The translations under genes and the position numbers were made by a program. A stretch of DNA of 5,359 bases from Caulobacteraceae bacterium (GTDB lineage: Bacteria > Pseudomonadota > Alphaproteobacteria > Caulobacterales > Caulobacteraceae), in NCBI GenBank assembly GCA_947452665.1, contig CANGEH010000176.1:1-5359 (forward strand), given 5' to 3'. The notes under the pieces were generated by a model that ran no database searches, was not told where the DNA came from, and saw only the letters and a list, made by a program, of their open reading frames with translations. Position 1 is the first letter of the stretch, and each line of letters starts with the position of its first letter. Shown piece after piece: positions 1 through 5,359 of this stretch.

Positions 1-256
1 CAAGATAGGCCTTGATCTGGCGATCATTGCGCCCTTGCGCCACCTCGGTGCGGACAATCTTGCGCAGATCAGCGGCCAGATCGGCTTGAGAATCGTCAAT
101 CGATTCGTTTTGGCAGACCACGCAGCGCACCTGGGTGAACAAGGCCTTGGCTCTTGCCTCCTGCACCGGATCGGCCAGTCGCTCGCTCGGCTCTGAGGCC
201 GCGCCCAGGCAAAGACTAGCCGCCAAGACCAGGGCAAGGGTGCGGACCGGCCTCAT
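1..256 (-). CDS. ccmH: Cytochrome c maturation protein CcmH (CycL), N-terminal part; runs off the left edge
   Basis: CcmH is a periplasm-facing, membrane-anchored thiol-disulfide protein. It reduces, or forms a mixed disulfide with, the CXXCH cysteines of apocytochrome c so that heme can be attached. Only the first 85 codons lie in the window. Residues 1-20 form a signal peptide or anchor (positively charged start, then LALVLAASLCLGAA). The family signature RCVVCQNESIDDS follows at 44-56, with redox cysteines C45 and C48. After it comes the helical stretch with LAADLRKIVR, typical of the three-helix CcmH fold. The usual C-terminal membrane helix would lie beyond position 1. The ATG at 256 overlaps the ccmF stop as ATGA (4 nt) and has a GAGG Shine-Dalgarno at 267-264 with 7 nt spacing, so it is very probably translationally coupled to ccmF. 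No upstream start is needed. The family assignment is firm; whether the rest of the gene is intact cannot be seen. Confidence 0.95.
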   Translation of the reverse strand, partial: MRPVRTLALVLAASLCLGAASEPSERLADPVQEARAKALFTQVRCVVCQNESIDDSQADLAADLRKIVRTEVAQGRNDRQIKAYL

Positions 257-2238
257 GCGGCGGCCTCAATGGCCTTGGCCCGGCGCGGTGCACCCAGACG
301 CAGGCGTCGATCGCTCAAGGAAATCAGGCCGCCCAGGGCCATAAATAGCGGCCCCAAAAAGATCAGCCGCGCCCAAGGATTCCAATAGGCCCGCACAAGC
401 CAGGCCGGATTACCACTGGTCCCCGCCCGCCGCTCACCCAGCACCAGATAGACATCGCTCAGGCCCTCAGGACAGATATAGACCTCGGACGTGGTCTGGC
501 GGCCAGCCGGATAAAACCGCCGCTCTGGCGTGGCCGTGCAGGCCAGTTTGCCAGCCCGGGTCACCGCCAGGTGCCCGCGTTCAGCAATATAATTTGGGCC
601 ATCGACCTGTCCGACATTGGTCAGGGTGATTTCATAGGCCCCGACATTGAGGCTCTGGTTCAGGCTCAGGGCCTGGGCGGCTTCAATCTTATAGGCGGTC
701 TCAAAACTGGCCCCGAGCGCAAATACGCCAAGCCCGGCATGGGCAAGGGTCGTGCCCCAGGCCCCGCGTGGCAGGCCGGTGAGGCGGCGACGCACTTCTT
801 GGCCAGAGGCCTTGCCCAGATGCACACGCTCGGCCACCTCGGTCAGGGCCCCGGCAATCAGCCAGACTCCCAAGGCCATACCAATGGCGGCAAAGCCATG
901 GCTTGGCTTTAACAAGGCCAACACGCCAAGCCCGGCACCGACGGCGAGGACAGCGGCCCACCACAGGCGTTGCAAGGCCCCAAGCGCGTCGCCGCGCTTC
1001 CAAGCCATTAAGGGCCCCAAAGGCAGGACCAGCAAGGCCAGCGCCATTAAGGGTGCAAAGGTCAGGTTGAAATAGGGCGTGCCCACTGACAGGGTCTGGC
1101 CGGTCAAGGCCTCCTTGATCAGCGGATAGAGGGTTCCAAGCAGGACCGTGGCCGTGGCCGCCGACAGGACCAGATTATTGATCACCAATGCGCCTTCACG
1201 GCTGATCGGGGCAAATAGGCCCCCCGCCGCCAGCCTTGGTCCGCGCCAGGCAAAAAGACCAAACCCGGTCCCGGCGGCTATGCCGAGGATCGATAAGAGC
1301 AAGATGCCCCGCTTGGGATCGACCGCAAAGGCATGCACCGAGGTCAGGACGCCAGAGCGCACCAAGAACGCGCCGAGCATGGAGAAGGTAAAGGCTGCCA
1401 GCGCCAAGAACACCGTCCAGCCCGGCAAGGCCCCGCGCTTTTCCATCACCACCGCCGAATGTAGCAAGGCTGTGCCAATCAGCCAGGGCATGAAGCTGGC
1501 ATTCTCGACCGGGTCCCAAAACCACCAGCCGCCCCAGCCCAGCTCATAATAGGCCCAAAACGCGCCCAGCGTGATGCCGACGGTCAATAGGCTCCAGGCC
1601 GCCAGACTCCAGGGCCGCACCCAGCGCGCCCAGGCCGCATCGACCCGCCCCTCGACCAAGGCCGCGATGGCAAACGAAAACACGATCGAAAACCCGACAT
1701 AGCCGCCATAGAGAAACGGCGGATGAAAGGCCAGGGCCGGGTCCTGCAAAAGCGGATTAAGCGACTTGCCCTCGACCGGCACCTCTAACAAACGCGCAAA
1801 CGGATTTGACGCAAACACCGTATAGGCCAAAAACAGCACGCCCAGCGCGCCTTGGCTGGCCACCACCACCGCCTTGAGTGCGACCGGCAGACCGCGACCG
1901 GTTAAGGCCACAGCCGCGCCAAACCCTGTCAAGGCCAGGCACCAGAGCAGCATAGAGCCCTCATGACTGCCCCAGACCCCGGCGATCTTATATAAAAGCG
2001 GCTTGGCGGTATGGGAATTGGCCGCAACATTGGCCACGGAAAAGTCCGAGGTCACAAAGGCATACATCAGGGCGCCGAACGCGATCAGGACCGCCAAGAA
2101 CGCCGCCCCCGCTGCGCCCTCACCCGCCCCGATCAGGGCCAGTGAGCCGCGCATACGCCCGGCTGTCGACAGCCCGAGCTGCGCGACCGACAAAAGCAAG
2201 GCCAGGATCAGGCAATAGGCACCAATTTCGACAATCAT
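253..2238 (-). CDS. ccmF: Heme lyase subunit CcmF (CycK)
   Basis: CcmF is a polytopic inner-membrane protein. It receives heme from holo-CcmE and, with CcmH and CcmI, attaches it to apocytochrome c. At 661 aa it has normal family length. The tryptophan-rich WWD domain spans about 231-253 (WGGWWFWDPVENASF, W235-F249). The four conserved histidines are in their expected settings: H172 (FHPPFLYGGYVG), H260 (ALLHSAVVMEKRG), H302 (LTSVHAFAVDP) and H500 (TLAHAGLG). These correspond to E. coli H173, H261, H303 and H491. WGSHEGSMLLW lies at 89-99. Many hydrophobic helices cover the protein, with a periplasmic soluble loop at about 515-620 and a final helix at about 623-641. I chose the ATG at 2238, which overlaps the ccmE TGA by 1 nt (TGATG), has GAAGG 9 nt upstream (2252-2248), and starts MIVEIGAYCLILALLL as is usual for CcmF. 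An in-frame ATG at 2286 would add 16 hydrophilic residues inside ccmE and is rejected. The gene looks intact. Confidence 0.97.
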   Translation of the reverse strand: MIVEIGAYCLILALLLSVAQLGLSTAGRMRGSLALIGAGEGAAGAAFLAVLIAFGALMYAFVTSDFSVANVAANSHTAKPLLYKIAGVWGSHEGSMLLWCLALTGFGAAVALTGRGLPVALKAVVVASQGALGVLFLAYTVFASNPFARLLEVPVEGKSLNPLLQDPALAFHPPFLYGGYVGFSIVFSFAIAALVEGRVDAAWARWVRPWSLAAWSLLTVGITLGAFWAYYELGWGGWWFWDPVENASFMPWLIGTALLHSAVVMEKRGALPGWTVFLALAAFTFSMLGAFLVRSGVLTSVHAFAVDPKRGILLLSILGIAAGTGFGLFAWRGPRLAAGGLFAPISREGALVINNLVLSAATATVLLGTLYPLIKEALTGQTLSVGTPYFNLTFAPLMALALLVLPLGPLMAWKRGDALGALQRLWWAAVLAVGAGLGVLALLKPSHGFAAIGMALGVWLIAGALTEVAERVHLGKASGQEVRRRLTGLPRGAWGTTLAHAGLGVFALGASFETAYKIEAAQALSLNQSLNVGAYEITLTNVGQVDGPNYIAERGHLAVTRAGKLACTATPERRFYPAGRQTTSEVYICPEGLSDVYLVLGERRAGTSGNPAWLVRAYWNPWARLIFLGPLFMALGGLISLSDRRLRLGAPRRAKAIEAAA

Positions 2239-2723
2239 CAGATCTTGCCTTCGACGGCAGGGGCCGCCTCGCCCTTGCCGCGCCACTCGCCAGATGCCTT
2301 AAGCGCCTTGGTCACTTCGCGCGGCATATAGCGTTCATCATGCTTGGCCAGGACCTCAGTGGCGCGAAACACGCCGGCCTCGTCATAGGCCCCCTTTGTG
2401 ACCACGCCCTGACCCTCTCGAAACAGGTCGGGCAGGTCGCCGTGATAGACCACCTTGTCGGTGGCGACGTGATCCATGACCACAAAGCTGACCGAGCCAT
2501 CGGGAGACTTGACCACACTGCCCTTGGCCACCAGTCCGCCCAGCTGGATCGTACGCCCGGCCGTGACATGCGCCGCCTTGGCCTGGGCTGGGGAATAGAA
2601 AAACGAGACCGCATCGCCCATGGCGAAAAAGGCCAGGGCTGCTGCGCCGCACAGGATCGGAGCCGCTACAGCCAGCACCAATAAGCGCCGCCGGGCCTTT
2701 TTCGATTTTGGTATTAAGCCCAT
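2238..2723 (-). CDS. ccmE: Periplasmic heme chaperone CcmE (CycJ)
   Basis: CcmE accepts heme from CcmABCD on the periplasmic side, holds it covalently on one histidine, and passes it to CcmF. The protein is 161 aa, normal for the family. It has a basic cytoplasmic start (KSKKARRR, 6-13), a signal-anchor helix at about 14-35, and a beta-barrel OB-fold domain with LGGLVAKGSV (61-70) and the strongly conserved LPDLFREGQGVV at 97-108. The heme-binding motif LAKHDERYMP lies at 125-134, with heme-linking H128 and axial ligand Y132. This is the canonical HxxxY type, not the Cys variant found in some archaea and sulfate reducers. The tail (about 145-161) is short and flexible. The ATG at 2723 has AGAGG upstream (about 11 nt). 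A promoter candidate lies in the 91-bp gap before the gene. The stop is shared with the ccmF start, so the two are co-translated. Confidence 0.97.
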   Translation of the reverse strand: MGLIPKSKKARRRLLVLAVAAPILCGAAALAFFAMGDAVSFFYSPAQAKAAHVTAGRTIQLGGLVAKGSVVKSPDGSVSFVVMDHVATDKVVYHGDLPDLFREGQGVVTKGAYDEAGVFRATEVLAKHDERYMPREVTKALKASGEWRGKGEAAPAVEGKI

Positions 2724-2734
2724 AATTGCGGCTG

Positions 2735-2740
2735 CCTCTT
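2735..2740 (-). promoter_or_regulatory. Ribosome binding site of ccmE
   Basis: Read on the minus strand this is AAGAGG, 11 nt before the ATG at 2723. The spacing is at the long end, but the purine core is good and no other start codon in this frame gives a better fit. Confidence 0.5.
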
Positions 2741-2751
2741 ATCCAATAGGG

Positions 2752-2761
2752 TCTGATCAGA
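2752..2761. repeat. 10-bp perfect palindrome TCTGATCAGA over the ccmE promoter -10 box
   Basis: The sequence equals its own reverse complement and lies across the candidate -10 hexamer upstream of ccmE. Its position would suit a repressor half-site pair, but it is short and there is no second copy in the other gaps of this window. A chance palindrome cannot be excluded. Confidence 0.35.
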
Positions 2762-2784
2762 GAGATAGGCCCTTATCGTGTCAA
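2756..2784 (-). promoter_or_regulatory. Candidate sigma70-type promoter for ccmE-ccmF-ccmH
   Basis: On the minus strand, a perfect -35 box TTGACA (2784-2779) is followed by a 17-nt spacer and the -10-like hexamer TCTGAT (2761-2756, 4 of 6 matches to TATAAT). The start of transcription would be near 2749, giving a leader of about 25 nt before ccmE. The box pair sits in the only non-coding gap inside the ccm block. It could let ccmEFH be expressed apart from ccmI and the hydrolase. The 10-bp palindrome at 2752-2761 covers the -10 box. The boxes are seen directly; promoter activity is inferred, and read-through from further upstream is also possible. Confidence 0.45.
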
Positions 2785-2814
2785 ACCAAAGACCGAGGGC
2801 CGATCCATCTTGCG

Positions 2815-3927
2815 TCATTTTGGCGGCGTCTTGGCCGCGTCCTCAACCGTTTTGAGGTCGCCTGGGCGGTCCTTGAACAGTCGCCTAGCCTCGGTCAGGG
2901 CCTGGACTTGCGCGGGCTTGTCACCAAGCACGCCGTAAGAGCGCACCAGCCGCGCCCAGCCTTGCGGATCATCGGGTGAGGCCTTGAGCCGGGTTGCGAG
3001 GCTAGTGACCATATTGCGGATAAACACCATCTGATCGGCCGCGACCCCGGCAAGCACTGGCGCCTGCGGCTCGGGCTCAGCCAGGCGGCCGCTTTTTTCC
3101 ACGGCGGCAATCTCTTGGGCAAGGCCGATAGAGCGCGGATCATCGGCTGCAAGCCCCGCCTGCACCGCGCGCCAGACCTTTAGGCCGGCCGCGACCTCGC
3201 CCTTGGCCATGCGGGCGCGGGCCAGATGATAACGGGCGGAGGGGTCGGTCGGATCAAGTTTTAGGGCCTGTTCAAACGCGCGCAGGGCATCATCCTCAAC
3301 CACGCCCTTGGCCTGGACCACCAAGGTCTCGCCCAGACTGGTCCAAAGCTGCGGATCAGACGGGGTCAGGCTCACAGCCTTTTCCAGACTGCGCACCGCC
3401 GCCGCATCATCCCCGGTCGCACCTTGAACCCTGGCCAAGAACATTAGCGGCTTGGGATCCTTGGGACGCTCGGCCACCACGGCCTGGAGCACAACGAGCA
3501 GTTCTTGGGCTGTAAGGGTGGAAGGATCGGTCTGACGCCAATGGGCCAGACGCTTGACAAAGGGCTGATCGGCAAGGCCCGGGGCCCCCAAAACCATATA
3601 CCCACCAAGCGCCAGCAAGGGGATGAGGCCAGCGACCGCCAAGACCGCAAATCGCGCAGCGGGCCTAGCCGTATCTTGCGGCGCAGGCTTACGCTCGGCA
3701 GCGTTCAATAGGCGCCGGGCCGCCTCGGTGCGGGTGGATTGTTGCTCATCCGCCGCGATCAGGCCGCGCTCGGCTAGGTCATCAATCTCGGTCAATTGAC
3801 GGCGATAGACGGCCAAGGATGGCTCTTCGGCCTCAGCCCCGGCACGCGCTGCCAAGGCCGCGCGCTGCAGGATCAGGGCCGCCGCCGCAGCGGAGACAAG
3901 GGCGATGCAGATCCAGAACATAAACAT
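2815..3927 (-). CDS. ccmI: Cytochrome c biogenesis protein CcmI (CycH), TPR-containing apocytochrome chaperone
   Basis: CcmI presents apocytochrome c to the CcmF/CcmH heme-ligation complex by binding its C-terminal helix through periplasmic TPR repeats. The protein has 370 aa. There is a first membrane helix at about 3-25. A cytoplasmic loop holds the typical YRRQLTEIDDLAERGLI stretch (41-57) and EAARRLL (68-74). A second helix spans about 93-114, followed by a periplasmic domain to the end. TPR-like units include the segments around 174-192 (AAVRSLEKAVSLTPSDP, 176-192) and 213-229 (ALRAFEQALKLDPTDP, 214-229), then the helix pair with YHLARARMAKGE. The C-terminal family block at 306-335 holds MVTSLATRL, then GWARLVRSYGVLG at 323-335. 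The start at 3927 (MFMFW) has AGG 8 nt upstream; the Met at residue 3 is a less likely start. It lies 69 bp after the hydrolase and 91 bp before ccmE. The gene looks intact. Confidence 0.93.
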   Translation of the reverse strand: MFMFWICIALVSAAAAALILQRAALAARAGAEAEEPSLAVYRRQLTEIDDLAERGLIAADEQQSTRTEAARRLLNAAERKPAPQDTARPAARFAVLAVAGLIPLLALGGYMVLGAPGLADQPFVKRLAHWRQTDPSTLTAQELLVVLQAVVAERPKDPKPLMFLARVQGATGDDAAAVRSLEKAVSLTPSDPQLWTSLGETLVVQAKGVVEDDALRAFEQALKLDPTDPSARYHLARARMAKGEVAAGLKVWRAVQAGLAADDPRSIGLAQEIAAVEKSGRLAEPEPQAPVLAGVAADQMVFIRNMVTSLATRLKASPDDPQGWARLVRSYGVLGDKPAQVQALTEARRLFKDRPGDLKTVEDAAKTPPK

Positions 3928-3939
3928 AGGTCTGACCTA
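3927..3939. repeat. 13-nt palindrome touching the ccmI start codon
   Basis: TAGGTC-T-GACCTA is a perfect inverted repeat with one central base. It includes the first base of the ccmI ATG (3927) and the AGG ribosome-binding core (3938-3936 on the minus strand). A one-base loop cannot fold tightly as RNA, so a DNA-binding operator is the likelier role if there is one. This may be chance. Confidence 0.35.
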
Positions 3940-3996
3940 GCCCAATCTGGTGCAAAGGTTAAGCGCAAGCCTCGGGCTTATTGTCGCCCCTAGGCC

Positions 3997-4743
3997 TCAA
4001 ATGGCGTCGCTAACGGTTGCAATTAGGCGCTCAATATCCTGCGGCCGAGACAGGCGATGATCGCCGTCGCGGATCAAGGTGAAGACCACATCTGGACCGC
4101 TCAAGGCCTGGGCGAGGTTCAGGGCATGGGCCCAGGGCACATCAGGGTCCTGGCCGCCCTGCAAGATACGCACCGGGCAATCGATCGCGACCGGCCCCGG
4201 CAGGATCGACCATTGGCGGCCGTCCTCAAGTAAGGCCTTGGTGATTGGATAGCCCTCATCGCCATAATCAGACGGGCGGATCCAGAACCCGTCCTGTTCG
4301 ATCGCCAATAGGGCCTCAGGGCCAAGGCTAGGCTGCATCAAACTGTGCGTAAAATCAGCCGCCGGGGCAATCAGGACCATAGTTTTCACGCGCTCTGGTC
4401 TTGCCAAGGCCGCCAGACAGGCCAGCCAACCGCCCATGGAAGAGCCGATCAAGACCACCGGCCCAGACGTCAATTCATCCAGCACAGCCAGCACATCTTC
4501 GCGCCAGTGACTAATCGTGCCGCTCGCAAAATCACCGCTAGAACTGCCATGGCCAAAATAGTCAAACCGTAGAAAATCGCGGCCCTCAGATGCGGCCCAA
4601 TCGGCGAGCGCCTGGGCCTTTGAGCCGCTCATGTCCGACTTAAAGCCGCCCAGCCAGACCAGGCACGGGCCTCGCCCCACAACGCGTTGCCAGGCGACAA
4701 ATTCGCCGCCTTTGCGTGAAAGCCTACCTGTGGTCTCAGTCAT
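3997..4743 (-). CDS. Alpha/beta hydrolase, ABHD10-like serine esterase/thioesterase
   Basis: This is a single-domain cytoplasmic alpha/beta hydrolase of 248 aa with no signal peptide. The oxyanion-side loop WLGGFKSDMSGSKA (30-43) and RFDYFGHGSSSG (59-70) follow the first core strands. The nucleophile elbow GSSMGGWL at 100-107 gives catalytic S102. The acid is probably D199 in LQGGQDPDVPW (194-204). The base is H229 in RDGDHRLS (225-232). FKSDM, GSSxGGWL, DxxVPW and DHRxS together resemble the ABHD10 family. Mammalian ABHD10 is a mitochondrial enzyme known as an acyl-glucuronide esterase and S-depalmitoylase. The natural substrate in bacteria is not known to me; an ester or thioester is inferred. 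The only in-frame ATG after an upstream TAA is at 4743, with GAGG 10 nt before it (4757-4754). It precedes ccmI by 69 bp on the same strand and may be co-transcribed, but nothing in the protein ties it to heme or cytochromes. Confidence 0.85.
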   Translation of the reverse strand: MTETTGRLSRKGGEFVAWQRVVGRGPCLVWLGGFKSDMSGSKAQALADWAASEGRDFLRFDYFGHGSSSGDFASGTISHWREDVLAVLDELTSGPVVLIGSSMGGWLACLAALARPERVKTMVLIAPAADFTHSLMQPSLGPEALLAIEQDGFWIRPSDYGDEGYPITKALLEDGRQWSILPGPVAIDCPVRILQGGQDPDVPWAHALNLAQALSGPDVVFTLIRDGDHRLSRPQDIERLIATVSDAI

Positions 4744-4832
4744 GGTCGCAAAACCTCGGTGTCCTTAAGAATTCGCTTGCCTTTTAATCATGGTTTGGCC
4801 GAATTCAGCAGCCTGATTTAAGGACCAATGCC
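4744..4832. promoter_or_regulatory. Divergent intergenic region between the hydrolase and the glycosyltransferase
   Basis: These 89 bp must hold the 5' signals of both flanking genes. I see an 8-bp inverted repeat, GTCCTTAA at 4761-4768 and TTAAGGAC at 4818-4825, with a GAATTC on the inner side of each arm (4769-4774 and 4801-4806). On the plus strand TTTAAT (4783-4788) fits a -10 box at 5 of 6 positions, but no acceptable -35 lies at the right distance. On the minus strand no box pair stands out. The region is AT-richer than its surroundings, as expected for promoters, yet no specific promoter can be named. Confidence 0.4.
4820..4824 (+). promoter_or_regulatory. Shine-Dalgarno sequence that points to a CTG start for the glycosyltransferase
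   Basis: AAGGA ends 8 nt before the in-frame CTG at 4833, an optimal distance. It ends only 3 nt before the ATG at 4828, which is out of frame with the glycosyltransferase and is followed by CCC TGA. This is the only strong ribosome-binding sequence near the gene start. Confidence 0.5.
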
Positions 4833-5359
4833 CTGACCCTTCCGGCCGACTTTACCCTGTTGCAAGTCATCCCCGAGCTCGAAACCGGCGGGGCCGAACA
4901 GACCACCTTGGACGTGGCCACAGCCGTCATGGCCGCGGGCGGGCGCGCGATCGTCGCGACCCATGGCGGGCGCATGGCCAAGACCCTGATCCAGTCCGGC
5001 GGGACGGTAGAAATCCTCAATGTGCGGTCCAAAAACCCGCTGACCATCTTGGCCAATGCCTTTGCCTTGGCACGCCTTGTACGGCGGCAAAACGTGCATG
5101 TGATCCATGCCAGATCGCGTGCGCCCGCCATCAGTGCCTATCTGGCAGCAAGGCTAGCAGGCGTGCCGTTCGTGGCGACCTATCACGGGGTCTATAATGC
5201 CCGCTCGTTCCTAAAACGCTGGTATAATTCGGTCATGACCCGCGGGGCCCTGACCATTGCCAATTCGGACTATACGCGCGACCGGGTCATAGCCACCCAT
5301 AAGCTGGCCCCGGAAAAAGTGATCTCGATTCCGCGCGGTGTTGATCTTGGCCGGTTTGA
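4833..5359 (+). CDS. GT4-family glycosyltransferase (GT-B fold), N-terminal half; runs off the right edge
   Basis: This probably moves a sugar from a nucleotide donor to a cell-surface glycan or lipid acceptor, at the cytoplasmic face of the membrane; donor and acceptor cannot be told from this half. From the CTG at 4833, 175 codons remain open to the edge. The first GT-B Rossmann domain is clear: LLQVIPELETGGAE (9-22, with the GGAE turn), VATHGGRM (41-48), VIHARSRAPAISAYLAARLAG (about 90-110), FVATYHGVYN (113-122), IANSDYTRDRV (142-152) and VISIPRGVDLGRF (163-175), the hinge into the donor-binding domain. The catalytic EX7E region lies beyond the window. In-frame codons are open upstream to a TAA at 4786-4788, but with no ATG or GTG. 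CTG at 4833 is chosen for its Shine-Dalgarno spacing; TTG at 4860 is the alternative. Family is firm, start is not. Confidence 0.82.
   Translation, partial: MTLPADFTLLQVIPELETGGAEQTTLDVATAVMAAGGRAIVATHGGRMAKTLIQSGGTVEILNVRSKNPLTILANAFALARLVRRQNVHVIHARSRAPAISAYLAARLAGVPFVATYHGVYNARSFLKRWYNSVMTRGALTIANSDYTRDRVIATHKLAPEKVISIPRGVDLGRF

Noticed and set aside
90..106. Inverted repeat GAATCG-N5-CGATTC with two GANTC sites
   Set aside because: It falls in the conserved NESIDDSQ coding stretch of ccmH, so the symmetry is explained by the protein sequence; two methylation-type sites close together are expected by chance now and then.
571..1549. Plus-strand open frames of 100-133 codons opposite ccmF
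   Set aside because: They arise from GC-rich codon bias of ccmF; the translations are low-complexity Ala/Pro/Arg-rich with no family features.
2239..2286. Sixteen-residue N-terminal extension of CcmF from the ATG at 2286
   Set aside because: It lies inside the ccmE 3' end, is hydrophilic and Arg-rich, and is unlike known CcmF starts; the ATG at 2238 has a good Shine-Dalgarno and a TGATG junction with ccmE.
3967..3979. Small hairpin AAGCC-TCG-GGCTT between the hydrolase and ccmI, as a terminator
   Set aside because: The stem is only 5 bp and no U-run follows on the minus strand, so it is not a convincing intrinsic terminator.
4805..5131. Minus-strand open frames of 96 and 108 codons opposite the glycosyltransferase
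   Set aside because: They are shadows: the plus-strand frame encodes clear GT4 motifs, while the minus translations show no recognisable domain and no ribosome-binding site supports them.
1..5359. Mobile elements, CRISPR arrays, phage or defence genes, RNA genes
   Set aside because: No direct repeats with spacers, transposase or integrase motifs, tRNA cloverleaf or rRNA stretch was seen; genes cover nearly all of the window.

Overview
This window carries a System I cytochrome c maturation (Ccm) gene block on the minus strand and the start of a sugar-transferase gene on the plus strand. The GC-rich sequence, the gene order ccmI-ccmE-ccmF-ccmH (the classical cycHJKL order) and the separation of this block from ccmABCDG all point to an alphaproteobacterium. 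Caulobacterales or a relative is a guess only. There are no tRNA or rRNA genes, no insertion sequences, no CRISPR array and no sign of recent transfer. This is ordinary chromosomal core sequence, densely coded.

Layout, in minus-strand transcription order from the right: an alpha/beta hydrolase of the ABHD10 type (4743 to 3997); a 69-bp gap; ccmI (3927 to 2815); a 91-bp gap holding a good sigma70-like promoter candidate; ccmE (2723 to 2238); ccmF (2238 to 253, overlapping ccmE by 1 nt); and ccmH (from 256, overlapping ccmF by 4 nt), which runs off the left edge after 85 codons. On the plus strand, divergent from the hydrolase, a GT4-family glycosyltransferase begins near 4833 and runs off the right edge.

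The four Ccm proteins form one working unit at the inner membrane. CcmE covalently carries heme on a conserved His. CcmF takes heme from holo-CcmE and ligates it to the apocytochrome. CcmH keeps the CXXCH cysteines reduced. CcmI holds the apocytochrome C-terminus with its TPR domain. All key residues that fall inside the window are present: CcmE H128 and Y132, the CcmF WWD domain with its four His, and the CcmH C45-x-x-C48 pair.

No new biological system was found. The point most worth a second look is the start of the glycosyltransferase gene. Its reading frame has no ATG, GTG or TTG next to the Shine-Dalgarno sequence; a CTG is optimally spaced instead, and a nearby ATG in another frame meets a stop after one codon. 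Smaller points are a promoter plus 10-bp palindrome before ccmE, a palindrome touching the ccmI start codon, an inverted repeat in the divergent intergenic region, and an excess of GGCC.
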